From Clostridia bacterium (lineage in GTDB: Bacteria; Bacillota; Clostridia; Christensenellales; Aristaeellaceae): 64,000 nt of DNA. The stretch is taken from NCBI GenBank assembly GCA_017429265.1, contig JAFRPG010000105.1:17939-81938 (forward strand), given 5' to 3'. Of this stretch, positions 26,657-36,238 are shown piece after piece. The first letter of the stretch is position 1. Every line of letters starts with the position of its first letter. The position numbers were made by a program, and so were the translations under genes. Below the pieces are notes generated by a model, which had not been told where the DNA came from, ran no database searches, and was given only the letters and a program-made list of their open reading frames with translations.

Positions 26657-27400
26657 TCAGCGGAAGGTTCCGCCCAGCTGCTCCGCAAAGACGACGGGAT
26701 CGATGAAGCCGAAGCGCGCCTTGCGCAGCGGATCGCGGGGATAGACAACATCGAGAGTCGGGCCTCCGGGCAGCTCGCCGCGAACCGCCACCTCGTTGAC
26801 CGGCAGCAGGGAGAGCACGTCGCGCGCGCAGCGGAGGGCCAAGCCGGCAAGGAGGCGGTGCTCCTCGACGCGGTCGGTGTCATCGCCGAGCGCTATGGCG
26901 GTGAAGCCGACCTCCGCGCGGTCGCTGCCCGCGGCGCGTACGGTCACCGACTCCGCGTACCGGCGCAGATCCGCCAGCGGATCGGCAAAGCGGAGCACCT
27001 CCGCGTAAGCCGACGTGTCGCCGCTGAGCACCTTCTTTGCGCGCTCATGCAGGAAATGCCAGACCTCGGGAGCCGTCTCGCCGTCGTTGGGCTCCGCATG
27101 GGTCAGGACTTCCGTCCAGTCCACACGCTCGTCCGCCCGGCGCCAGTACTCCTCAAAGGGCGGGATCTGCGGCTCCTCGGGCTTCGTCTCCTCCTGAGGA
27201 GGCTCCGGCGCGGGCCGTACCGGCAGTCCGAAGGCGCCGGTCTGGACCGGCCTGGACGCGGGGTCGGCGGGCTTGCTCTCCGCCTTCGGGTTTCCGGTTG
27301 CGTTCACGGCATTGAGGAAGGAAGGCCGTTTGTCCGCTGGCCACAGATCGCTGCAGATCTGATAGAGCATGTCAAGCGGGTTCGTGCTCTTCTCGCTCAT
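26657..27400 (-). CDS. protein of unknown function, partner of AAA+ gene
   Basis: A 247-residue soluble protein. The N-terminal 30 residues are followed by a Pro/Glu-rich linker (about 40-80), then a compact C-terminal domain of about 160 residues with no recognised motif. No signal peptide or membrane helix. Its ATG overlaps the stop of the upstream AAA+ gene by four bases (ATGA), so the two are made together and probably work together, for example as substrate adaptor or target of the unfoldase. Confidence 0.75.
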   Translation of the reverse strand: MSEKSTNPLDMLYQICSDLWPADKRPSFLNAVNATGNPKAESKPADPASRPVQTGAFGLPVRPAPEPPQEETKPEEPQIPPFEEYWRRADERVDWTEVLTHAEPNDGETAPEVWHFLHERAKKVLSGDTSAYAEVLRFADPLADLRRYAESVTVRAAGSDRAEVGFTAIALGDDTDRVEEHRLLAGLALRCARDVLSLLPVNEVAVRGELPGGPTLDVVYPRDPLRKARFGFIDPVVFAEQLGGTFR

Positions 27401-29289
27401 GCGTTCTCCCTCCCCTCGGTGTCGGTCGTACAGGTCAGCTCCGGCGGATTGGCGCTCACCTCAAAGTGGGCGATCGTCACGTCCGCGTTCCCGAGAACCT
27501 CGTGGTCAAACAGCCAGCGGGACAGCGGGTTGATCAGCAGGCTCTCCACCTGGTTGCCGATGCCGCGGCCGCCGTTGGACAGGTCCGCCAGCGCCGCCGC
27601 GCGCAGTTCGTCATAAGCTTCGTCCGTCACCTTCAGGCGGATCTGCTTCTGCTCCTGCATGCGCCGGATGATCTTGTTCACCTGGGCCTGCAGGATCGCC
27701 TCGCCCGCCTCCTCGCGGATGTAGTCGAAGACGACGATGTTCTCGCCGATGCGGTTGAGGATCTCGGGCCGCCCGAGCTCCAGCTTGAAGTGGTCCTCGA
27801 TCGCGCCGCGAACGCGCGTCTGGACCTCCTCGTAGGGCATGTCCATGGTCACGTTGGCGTGGCGCTGACCCATGGCGTCCTTGACATAGATGCCGAGGTT
27901 GCTGGTGAAGATGATGATCGTCTCGCCGAAATAGACCGTGTTGCCCTGGCCGTCGGTCATGCGCCCGTCCTCGAGGATCTGCAGGAACTTGTCGAGGATG
28001 TTGGTATGCGCCTTCTCGATCTCGTCGAAAAGCAGGATGCAGAACGGGTTGTTCTTGATCGCATTGGTCAGCTGACCGCCGGCTTCATAACCGACGTAGC
28101 CGGGCGGTGCGCCCATCAGCTTCTGGTCGGAATGGCTCTGGCCGTATTCGCTCATATCAAAGCGCACGCAGGCGCTCTCGTCGCCGAAGAGTTTCTCGGC
28201 CAGCGCCTTGGCTGTCTCGGTCTTGCCGACGCCGGTGGGACCCGCGTAGAAGAGGACGCCCTTGGGCTTGGAGGTGGAGGAGGAGGACAGGCCGTTCATG
28301 CCCGTCACGGCGCGCTTGACCACGTCGAGCGTCCGCTCGAGCGCGGCGTCCTGGCCCTTGATCCGCTTCTGGAAGTCCTCCTTGGCCGTCTTCAGGCTCG
28401 CCATCGACAGGCGCTCCCAGGGATTGTCCTTGAAGCCGTACTTGTACAGATCCACCACCTTGCACAGGTCGCGGATCGCGGTCAGTTCCTGCTTGCCGAG
28501 GGTGCGCAGGGCGTCAAGCTCGGTGAAGGTCAGGCCCTCGGTGAGGCCGACAAACTTCTCCTGCAGCTTGCTCAGCTCGTCGGGGTGATCCAGGTACCAG
28601 GGCATATCCGTGCGGTAGACCGCGCCGTCGAAGAAGGTGGCGAAGCGGTTTTCGATCAGGCGCATGCGCTCCTCGCGGTCCGGCGCCTCGAGCGTGATCG
28701 CCCGGCAGGCCGGATTGTTGAGGTAGAACCAGGCGGGAAGGTCATTGCGCTTGTTGACCAGCACGATCATCAGGTTCCGCCGCTTCCCCATCGGCGTGCG
28801 GACCGAAGCCGCCGACAGCGCCGCCTGAAGCAGGCGGTTGAAGCTGTTCACATCCTGCTGATCCATGCGATCCGGGGAGGTGATGTAGAAGCTGGCCAGC
28901 TCCAGGATCGTCACCGTCGCGGTCTCCTGCTGCGTCATGGCGCGGAAGATCACGTTGGGCGCGGTGGTCGCGCCGTTGCCCCGCAGTTCCGCCGGGATCA
29001 CGCCGTTCTTCAGCTCCGCCCTAGCCGCTTTCGCGTAGGTCCGGAGCATCTCCGCGTCATAGGGGTTGGTCAGGCCGGTCAGGTTGGAATAGAAGGCCAC
29101 CGACTGCCAGCCCTGGTCGCGGAAGTAGCCCATCAGATAGCGGGGCAGAGGCACGAGTTCGTCCTCCCCCACGGACCCGGCCACGGGATAGCGGTACTTG
29201 TCGGAGATGTTGCCCTCGAGGATCAGCATCGGTTTGACGGTCGAGAACAGTTCGAGTTCCCGATGCCATTTGGAGATCAGGGGTTCCAT
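27397..29289 (-). CDS. ClpB-like AAA+ protein with one intact ATPase site
   Basis: A 630-residue protein. The C-terminal half (about 300-600) is a full Clp/Hsp100 D2-type module: Walker A GPTGVGKT ending at 357, pore loop GYVG at 397-400, Walker B LLFDEIEKAH, and sensor TSNLG. The N-terminal half looks like an AAA domain that has lost Walker A (no GxxxxGK[ST] in residues 1-300) but keeps a strand-helix pattern around 125-215. The GYVG loop indicates threading of polypeptides. No ClpP-binding loop (IGF/LGF) was seen, so it is probably not a protease partner. A single co-translated partner gene follows. Confidence 0.82.
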   Translation of the reverse strand: MEPLISKWHRELELFSTVKPMLILEGNISDKYRYPVAGSVGEDELVPLPRYLMGYFRDQGWQSVAFYSNLTGLTNPYDAEMLRTYAKAARAELKNGVIPAELRGNGATTAPNVIFRAMTQQETATVTILELASFYITSPDRMDQQDVNSFNRLLQAALSAASVRTPMGKRRNLMIVLVNKRNDLPAWFYLNNPACRAITLEAPDREERMRLIENRFATFFDGAVYRTDMPWYLDHPDELSKLQEKFVGLTEGLTFTELDALRTLGKQELTAIRDLCKVVDLYKYGFKDNPWERLSMASLKTAKEDFQKRIKGQDAALERTLDVVKRAVTGMNGLSSSSTSKPKGVLFYAGPTGVGKTETAKALAEKLFGDESACVRFDMSEYGQSHSDQKLMGAPPGYVGYEAGGQLTNAIKNNPFCILLFDEIEKAHTNILDKFLQILEDGRMTDGQGNTVYFGETIIIFTSNLGIYVKDAMGQRHANVTMDMPYEEVQTRVRGAIEDHFKLELGRPEILNRIGENIVVFDYIREEAGEAILQAQVNKIIRRMQEQKQIRLKVTDEAYDELRAAALADLSNGGRGIGNQVESLLINPLSRWLFDHEVLGNADVTIAHFEVSANPPELTCTTDTEGRENA

Positions 29290-29313
29290 CGGCAGCGCCT
29301 GCCTTTCTTGTCG

Positions 29314-30252
29314 TCAGTCTTCGGGAGCCGCCATGGCCTTCGCGACCTCGGCGCCCAGGGCTGCGTTGTTGTAGACCAGCTGAATGTTCGCCTCCAGGCT
29401 CGCGCCGCCGGTCAGCTTCTGGATCTTATCCAGCAGGAAAGGCGTGATCGCCTTGCCGCGGATGCCCTTCTCCTCGCACTCCTTCAGCGCGGCGTCGATG
29501 TTCGCGTTGATGTAGTCCAGATCCATCGCGTACTGCGGCGGGATCGGGTTGGTCAGCAGCATGCCGCCCCGGAGCCCGCAGGCTTGCTTCGCGCGGAAGG
29601 CCGCGGCGATCTCGGCGGGCGTGTCCATGCGGTAGTCCACCTGGAAGCCGGAGTGCGTGGTGTAGAAGGCGGGCATCTCCTTCGTCTGATAGCCGAGGAC
29701 CGGGACGCCCTTCGTCTCGAGATACTCCAGGGTCAGGCCGATGTCGAGGATGGACTTGCAGCCCGCGCAGACGACCAGGACCGGCGTCATGGCCAGCTCC
29801 TCCAGGTCGGCGGAGATGTCCATGGTGGTCTCCGCCCCGCGATGGACGCCGCCGATGCCGCCGGTGGCGAACACTTTCACGCCGGCGAGCGCCGCCGCGA
29901 TCATCGTGGTGGTGACCGTCGTGGCCCCGTCCTCGCCGCGGGCAAGCAGGACCGGCAGGTCGCGGCGGCTGGCCTTCGGCACGTCAAGGCCGCGTTTGCC
30001 GAGGTATTCGATCTGCTCCGGCGTGCAGCCGACGGTCATCCTGCCCCGAATGATCGCGATGGTGGCCGGGACCGCGCCGTGCTCCCGGATGATCCGCTCC
30101 ACGTTCAGCGCGGTTTCCACATTCTTCGGGTAGGGCATGCCGTGGGAGATGATGGTCGACTCCAGGGCGACCACCGGCCTGCCGCTGTCCAGCGCGTCCC
30201 GCACCTCCGGCGAGACGGAGAGATACCGCTTCAGATCCTCTGTATGATTCAT
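29314..30252 (-). CDS. psuG: pseudouridine-5'-phosphate glycosidase
   Basis: A 312-residue enzyme that reversibly splits pseudouridine 5'-phosphate to uracil and ribose-5-phosphate. Family stretches VALESTIISHGMPYP near the N-terminus, TTVTTTMIAAALAGVKVFATGGIGGVHR and the Lys/Asp-rich C-terminal part are conserved. It lies 37 bases after a PfkB kinase that is very probably pseudouridine kinase. Together they form the salvage pathway pseudouridine to uracil, consistent with RNA breakdown in a nutrient-rich habitat. Confidence 0.94.
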   Translation of the reverse strand: MNHTEDLKRYLSVSPEVRDALDSGRPVVALESTIISHGMPYPKNVETALNVERIIREHGAVPATIAIIRGRMTVGCTPEQIEYLGKRGLDVPKASRRDLPVLLARGEDGATTVTTTMIAAALAGVKVFATGGIGGVHRGAETTMDISADLEELAMTPVLVVCAGCKSILDIGLTLEYLETKGVPVLGYQTKEMPAFYTTHSGFQVDYRMDTPAEIAAAFRAKQACGLRGGMLLTNPIPPQYAMDLDYINANIDAALKECEEKGIRGKAITPFLLDKIQKLTGGASLEANIQLVYNNAALGAEVAKAMAAPED

Positions 30253-30289
30253 CGTGATTCCTCCTGTATTCTGTCTTCCGGCGGGCGGA

Positions 30290-31195
30290 TCAGCGCGCCC
30301 GCCCGAGCACCTTCTGCCAGGTCATGTCCGGGTTGACCGCAGCCCGGGATTCGGCGCACAGCGCGGCGGCGGCCTGACCCATCCGTGCCATGGTGCGGGT
30401 GTCCATCCCCTCGAGCATCGCGATCAGGCAGGCCGCGAAGAACGCATCCCCGCAGCCGTTCGTGCTGACGACCTGCCGCGGGCGCGGCTTCTCCTGCCCG
30501 CTGGCTTCGGCATCCGCGTACCAGACCCCCTGCTCGCCAAGGGAGATCATCACACGCCGGACCCCCAGGCCGAGCAGGGCGGATGCGGCGACCCGTGCCT
30601 CCTCCGGGGTGCCCACCGGCCTTCCGGAGAGCTCGGCGGCTTCCGCGCGGTTGGGCTTGATGAGGGTCAGGCGGGGCAGGGCGTCCCAAAGCTTCCCCGC
30701 CTTGCGGACGGAGACCGGGTCCGCTGCGAGCGGCACCCTGCACTGCTCCGCGAGGAAGCGGATGCTCTCCTCCGGCAGGTTGGCGTCGATCACGGCCGCG
30801 TCAAAGCTGTTGATGAGGTCGAGGCGTCCGCGCAGGAAATCGGGCGTCACGCAGTCGCAGACCCGCATGTCCGAGACCGCGCAGTGCAGCTCACCCTGAT
30901 CATCGTTGAGGCACAGATAGCTGCCTGTGGGCATGCCGGTGATCTCCGCCGAGGCGCTCATGTCGATGCCGATGCCCTCGCACTCGGAACGGGCCCACAG
31001 ACCGTTCCGGTCATCGCCCAGGGCGGTGATGAGGCTCACACCGGCTCCCAGCCGGACCAGGTTCTCCGCGATGTTCCGCCCGACGCCGCCCAGGGACAGG
31101 CTCACATGGCCGGGATTGGAATCGTGTGGGATCAGTTTCGCGGCGGTTTGTCCGGTGATATCGACGTTCAGGCCGCCGATGACACAGATCTTCAT
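30290..31195 (-). CDS. psuK: PfkB-family kinase, probable pseudouridine kinase
   Basis: A 301-residue ribokinase-fold protein. The N-terminal GGLNVDITG and GGVGRNIAENLVRLG motifs are typical of pseudouridine kinases. The C-terminal catalytic motif is TNGCGDAFFA instead of GAGD; Asp remains but the second residue of the anion hole is Cys. The ATG at 31195 is chosen because GGAGAGGAGGGG precedes it. It comes before psuG, and the pairing is the reason for the function given. Confidence 0.88.
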   Translation of the reverse strand: MKICVIGGLNVDITGQTAAKLIPHDSNPGHVSLSLGGVGRNIAENLVRLGAGVSLITALGDDRNGLWARSECEGIGIDMSASAEITGMPTGSYLCLNDDQGELHCAVSDMRVCDCVTPDFLRGRLDLINSFDAAVIDANLPEESIRFLAEQCRVPLAADPVSVRKAGKLWDALPRLTLIKPNRAEAAELSGRPVGTPEEARVAASALLGLGVRRVMISLGEQGVWYADAEASGQEKPRPRQVVSTNGCGDAFFAACLIAMLEGMDTRTMARMGQAAAALCAESRAAVNPDMTWQKVLGRAR

Positions 31196-31296
31196 GGGGT
31201 CCCCTCCTCTCCCCGGTATTATAAACCGCGGGGCACGCATCGTCAAGCGCACCGCAGGCAAACGCCCGCGCACTTTTTGACATGTGTCCGGCGCAG

Positions 31297-31328
31297 AAAA
31301 ACTCCCGTACCCATCACGGGCACGGGAG
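31297..31328 (-). terminator. intrinsic terminator of groES-groEL
   Basis: On the minus strand CTCCCGT pairs with ACGGGAG around a 13-base loop and is followed by TTTT, 19 bases after the groEL stop. Confidence 0.82.
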
Positions 31329-31346
31329 CAGAGTATTCCGGGTCGA

Positions 31347-32996
<1,650 letters not shown>

Positions 32997-33016
32997 TCAG
33001 CTCCTTGTCTTTACTG

Positions 33017-33301
33017 TCACTCGACAACCGCGAGGATGTCACTCTGGCGGACGATGATCAGCTCGTCGCCGTCGATCTTCACTTCGGTGCCTGCATACTT
33101 GGAATAGATGACCTTCTGGCCGGGCTTGACCTGCATGGTGATCTCCTTGCCGTCCACCATGCCGCCGGGGCCGACCGCCAGCACTTCCGCCATCTGCGGC
33201 TTTTCCTTGGCTGCGCTGGTCAGGATCAGACCGCCCTTGGTGGTCTCTTCCGCCTCTACGTTCTTGATGACCACCCGGTCAAACAAAGGCTTAACTGTCA
33301 T
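33017..33301 (-). CDS. groES: 10 kDa co-chaperonin GroES
   Basis: A 94-residue lid of the GroEL cage. The pattern KPLFDRVVIKNVEAEETTKGGLI with the mobile loop and VIYSKYAGTEVKIDGDELIIV are typical. The start at 33301 (MTVKPLFDRV) follows GGAGGGAC; the frame is open 11 codons further up but without a ribosome site. First gene of the groES-groEL pair. Confidence 0.96.
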   Translation of the reverse strand: MTVKPLFDRVVIKNVEAEETTKGGLILTSAAKEKPQMAEVLAVGPGGMVDGKEITMQVKPGQKVIYSKYAGTEVKIDGDELIIVRQSDILAVVE

Positions 33302-33327
33302 TTCGAGTCCCTCCTGTACTGGACTTG

Positions 33328-33354
33328 TTAGCACTCGTCTTTGTTGAGTGCTAA
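33328..33354 (-). promoter_or_regulatory. CIRCE operator for HrcA
   Basis: A perfect CIRCE element: TTAGCACTC, nine bases, GAGTGCTAA, both arms exact. It lies between the groES promoter and start, so HrcA would block transcription until heat stress. hrcA itself is not in the window. Confidence 0.97.
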
Positions 33355-33366
33355 CCTTCGTGGCAT

Positions 33367-33395
33367 ACTATACGACATTTTTGCGGAAATGGCAA
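33367..33395 (-). promoter_or_regulatory. sigma-A promoter of groES-groEL
   Basis: On the minus strand TTGCCA, 17 bases, TATAGT. The CIRCE element begins 12 bases downstream of the -10 box. Confidence 0.85.
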
Positions 33396-33471
33396 GAGGG
33401 AAAAGCATGTTTTTTCAGAAAATCTGTGCTTTTTCAGAGATTCCTTTCATTTGTCATGATGCAAGGCAGAT

Positions 33472-33502
33472 AAAACCGCCATGCACGGTCCGGGCATGAC
33501 GG
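33472..33502 (-). terminator. intrinsic terminator of K+ channel gene
   Basis: On the minus strand CCGTCATGC pairs with GCATGGCGG and is followed by TTTTATC, about 49 bases after the channel stop. The sequence closely resembles the terminator at 38484-38514. Confidence 0.75.
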
Positions 33503-33550
33503 TGAAGATCATCGGCTGCAGAGCGGAGTCGCACATATGACCCGGCCTAC

Positions 33551-34357
33551 CTATTCCAGCTTATGTCCGCAGTAAGGGCAGTACTCCTTCCCATCCGATT
33601 CCTTGTCTCCTCCGCTTCGTTCATGGATCACGCTGGAAAACCCGGCGGCGATGATGCCGGTCGGGATGGCAATGATCCCAATCCCGATGACAGAGATAAT
33701 CGAAGCAAAGAGTTTTCCCGTCGCCGTGACCGGGTAGACGTCACCGTAGCCGACCGTCGTCAGCGTGCAGATGGCCCACCACAGGCTGCTGATGACGTTC
33801 GGGAACTGCTCCGGCTGTTCAGGATTCTCAACCGTATACATCACAATAGCGGAAAACAGCATGACGAACGCACACAGGATGATGGACACGACAAGCTGAG
33901 GCGCCGACTTGCGAATGACCTTCATCAGGAGCATGAACGCATCCAGATACCGGCCCAGCTTGAATACCCGCAGAAGCCGAAACAGACGCAGCAGACGCAC
34001 CATCCGCAGGAACCGGAGGTCGAGTGGAATGAACGGAATGAAGAACGGCAGGATCGCCAGCAGGTCGATCACCGCCATGAACGACCTCATGTAACGCAGA
34101 CGTGGATGCTTCGCGCCGGGATACAGCAGGTCAGCCGTCCAGATCCTCAGAGCATATTCGACGGTAAAGACGGCAATGCTGATGCACTCAAAGATCCGGA
34201 AAGCCACGGCATAGTTTTGCGCCAGATTCCGATATGATTCCAGAATGATGGAGACGACCGACAACACAATCAGGATCATGATGCAGTTGTCGAAAACTTT
34301 GCTTGCCCGGTCTCCCTCGTCCGCTTTGGAGATGATCGCAAATATCCGCTTTTTCAT
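33551..34357 (-). CDS. voltage-gated potassium channel with C-terminal zinc ribbon
   Basis: A 268-residue six-helix channel subunit. S4 is seen at LRFLRMVRLLRLFRLLR (114-130), with Arg every third residue, and the selectivity filter is TVGYGD (201-206). It is of the short bacterial Kv type, acting as a tetramer in the membrane to pass K+. The unusual part is the end: a short cytoplasmic tail closing with YCPYCGHKL, one half of a zinc ribbon, with no second CxxC pair. The channel could sense zinc or redox, or form zinc sites between subunits. Ribosome site GGGAGAG precedes the start. Confidence 0.88.
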   Translation of the reverse strand: MKKRIFAIISKADEGDRASKVFDNCIMILIVLSVVSIILESYRNLAQNYAVAFRIFECISIAVFTVEYALRIWTADLLYPGAKHPRLRYMRSFMAVIDLLAILPFFIPFIPLDLRFLRMVRLLRLFRLLRVFKLGRYLDAFMLLMKVIRKSAPQLVVSIILCAFVMLFSAIVMYTVENPEQPEQFPNVISSLWWAICTLTTVGYGDVYPVTATGKLFASIISVIGIGIIAIPTGIIAAGFSSVIHERSGGDKESDGKEYCPYCGHKLE

Positions 34358-34379
34358 GATCCGTCTCTCCCAAGTCCAT

Positions 34380-34397
34380 ACGTTCAGGCCTGAACGT
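34380..34397. promoter_or_regulatory. 18-bp perfect palindrome upstream of channel gene
   Basis: ACGTTCAGG followed by CCTGAACGT, an uninterrupted 9+9 dyad, 22 bases upstream of the channel start. There is no T tract, so it is not a terminator. It could be a repressor operator. Confidence 0.5.
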
Positions 34398-34478
34398 CCG
34401 GCCGGTTTGCCGGGTCTGAATCAAATCTCTTCTCAATACGATCCATCGGGATGCATACCCGGCCGGAGGCAGGTAAAC

Positions 34479-35480
34479 TCATTGATCGCCGAGCAGGGTA
34501 TCCAGCACGGCCTCGTATTCATCCGGATGGGCACCGACAACGGGCGCCGCGAGGACGGTCCCGTCCCGGCCGACGAAGAGCGTGGTCGGAATGTATTCCA
34601 GCGCAATAAAGTCATAGAGCGAATCCGGCGCCGGGATTACGGGATAGCCGACGCCGTTGTCCGCGATCAGCCGGCGGGCGGCATCCGGATTGTCATCGGT
34701 CAGCATGCCGATGACGCCGCATCCGCGCTCACGCAGGCGGGCATGGAGTTCGCCGAGCGCCGGCAGTTCTTCGATGCAGGGCCCGCACCAGGTGGCCCAG
34801 ATGTTGACCACGGTGATCTCATTGCCTGCGAACAGCTCCGCGGAAGATACCGGGTTCCCGTCAAGGTCAACGGCGGTGAACTCAAGTCTGGCGCCGTTGA
34901 GATGGGCGTACGGATCCTCCTTTTTGACGGGTTCAATGAATGTCAGGCCGGCCGCCACCGCATCCGCGCTTCCGGCCAGAGCGGTGTACTCCTCCCGGTA
35001 GGCCGGATCGATCGCGTCAAGAAACGAGGGGTTGAGGCCTTCCATATACAGATAGTGGGTGCGGTCACCGGCTTTTCCGACTTCGCGGATGTATTCCTCC
35101 GGAATGGCATTGCCGTTGAGGGCATTGAAACTCCTGAACGTCATCCCGCCCCCGAGGGTGAGAACGGAAAAGAGCGGAATGATCCTGCTTTCCGCCGGAG
35201 CCTCCGAATCATGATCATCCAGATAGGCGTTCCACTCTTCCCTTGTCATGGCGCAGTAGAACCAGCCGGTATACCAGACATTGTCAAGGATCTCATAGCA
35301 GCCGTCCAGGGCCACGACACCGGACGCACGGCGGAAGAGGTCCGGCGGGACAAAGCTGAAGCCGGCCTCGGGAAAGTCGAGTCCGTCCATGGCTTCCCAG
35401 GTACCTTCCGCATGGACGGCGGCGCAGACGGAAACGGCCATGATCATGGCGAGGAGCAGACTGATCACGTTTTTCATCAC
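34479..35480 (-). CDS. exported TlpA-like thioredoxin-fold protein
   Basis: A 333-residue protein. A signal peptide covers residues 1-24 (cleavage near AAVHAE). Residues 25-190 are a domain of unknown function; the C-terminal 140 residues are a TlpA/ResA-type redoxin domain with WCGPC at 231-235 in VVNIWATWCGPCIEELP. It should act outside the membrane in disulfide reduction. The start is GTG at 35480 (overlapping the previous stop as GTGA) or the ATG right after it. The N-terminal fusion partner is the unusual feature. Confidence 0.88.
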   Translation of the reverse strand: MMKNVISLLLAMIMAVSVCAAVHAEGTWEAMDGLDFPEAGFSFVPPDLFRRASGVVALDGCYEILDNVWYTGWFYCAMTREEWNAYLDDHDSEAPAESRIIPLFSVLTLGGGMTFRSFNALNGNAIPEEYIREVGKAGDRTHYLYMEGLNPSFLDAIDPAYREEYTALAGSADAVAAGLTFIEPVKKEDPYAHLNGARLEFTAVDLDGNPVSSAELFAGNEITVVNIWATWCGPCIEELPALGELHARLRERGCGVIGMLTDDNPDAARRLIADNGVGYPVIPAPDSLYDFIALEYIPTTLFVGRDGTVLAAPVVGAHPDEYEAVLDTLLGDQ

Positions 35481-35938
35481 GATGGTTCTCCCTCTTCCTG
35501 TTCATTTTGGGGATGTGAAGCACACTGCCGGTCAGGATCGCGGATAAAGCCCTCTGACCATTCAGCCCGGCCGATCCACCGGCATGAGACCGCCCATTCG
35601 GACCGGACGTGTTCTTTCCTCATCTGCTCAAGCGCCGCATATGCCCGGGCTTCAGAGACAAAGCAGGGGCTTTCGATGATGTCGGTTTCATCAAAGTTTC
35701 CGTTTATATTCCAGCCGGCCGCCATGAAGACTTTGCCGTTCCCGGTTTCCGGCCCGCAGACTTCTGTCCCGTGAATCTCATATGTGCATGGATGGTCGCA
35801 AAACCCTTTCACGTGGGCCAGGTAAAAGCCGGCTGTCCTTTCCGCATCTTCCCGCGAAGGAAAGAGTCCGATATCGAAGCTTTCCCGATGTGATGCGGAT
35901 GACAATTCCGTATCGATCATGATGAGACGGTACAGCAT
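35477..35938 (-). CDS. protein of unknown function upstream of TlpA-like gene
   Basis: A 153-residue soluble protein with no signal peptide, no membrane helix and no recognised motif. Composition is normal with several Cys/His residues. It overlaps the TlpA-like start by four bases, so the two are translated together. The ATG is preceded by GAGGTGACC. Function unknown; coupling suggests a role with the exported redox protein. Confidence 0.7.
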   Translation of the reverse strand: MLYRLIMIDTELSSASHRESFDIGLFPSREDAERTAGFYLAHVKGFCDHPCTYEIHGTEVCGPETGNGKVFMAAGWNINGNFDETDIIESPCFVSEARAYAALEQMRKEHVRSEWAVSCRWIGRAEWSEGFIRDPDRQCASHPQNEQEEGEPS

Positions 35939-36238
35939 TTTCGGTCACCTCGTGGCTTTTCCACAAGTATAACAAAGAAGTACCGTATGTCAATAACAAC
36001 CGCCATACGATCTCGGGCGCTCGAAAGCGGAAAAGCCTGTACGCCGGCGGGGAGATTCCCTGGATCTTACGCTCATAGAGCTCTCCGGCAAAAAGAAACA
36101 ACCCCGGCTTTTCATCAGAGTCAGGGTTGTTTGTTTGGTGGAGATGACCCGCTGGCTCCTGTATGCCATGCAGTGCCACGTCCTATACGGAAGAGACGTC
36201 CTTGAATCCAGCCATATCCTGGTATGATTCGCAGGATA
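35939..36238. other. 300-base intergenic region with one bidirectional terminator
   Basis: No gene supported. It holds the hairpin at 36096-36132. A minus-strand open frame (35778-36179) crosses it but shares sequence with the gene at 35477-35938 and has no good ribosome site. Confidence 0.5.
36096..36132. terminator. hairpin terminator after 696-residue LRR gene
   Basis: AAACAACCC pairs with GGGTTGTTT. On the minus strand the stem is followed by CTTTTTG, and on the plus strand by GTTTGG, so it works mainly for the minus-strand LRR gene that ends 107 bases upstream. Confidence 0.7.

Noticed and set aside
27466..30336. A 956-codon open frame on the plus strand.
   Set aside because: Antisense to the AAA+ and psuG genes, with the same shadow composition and no recognisable domain.
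35778..36179. 133-codon minus-strand frame.
   Set aside because: It overlaps the better supported gene at 35477-35938 in another frame and has no ribosome site or recognisable motif.
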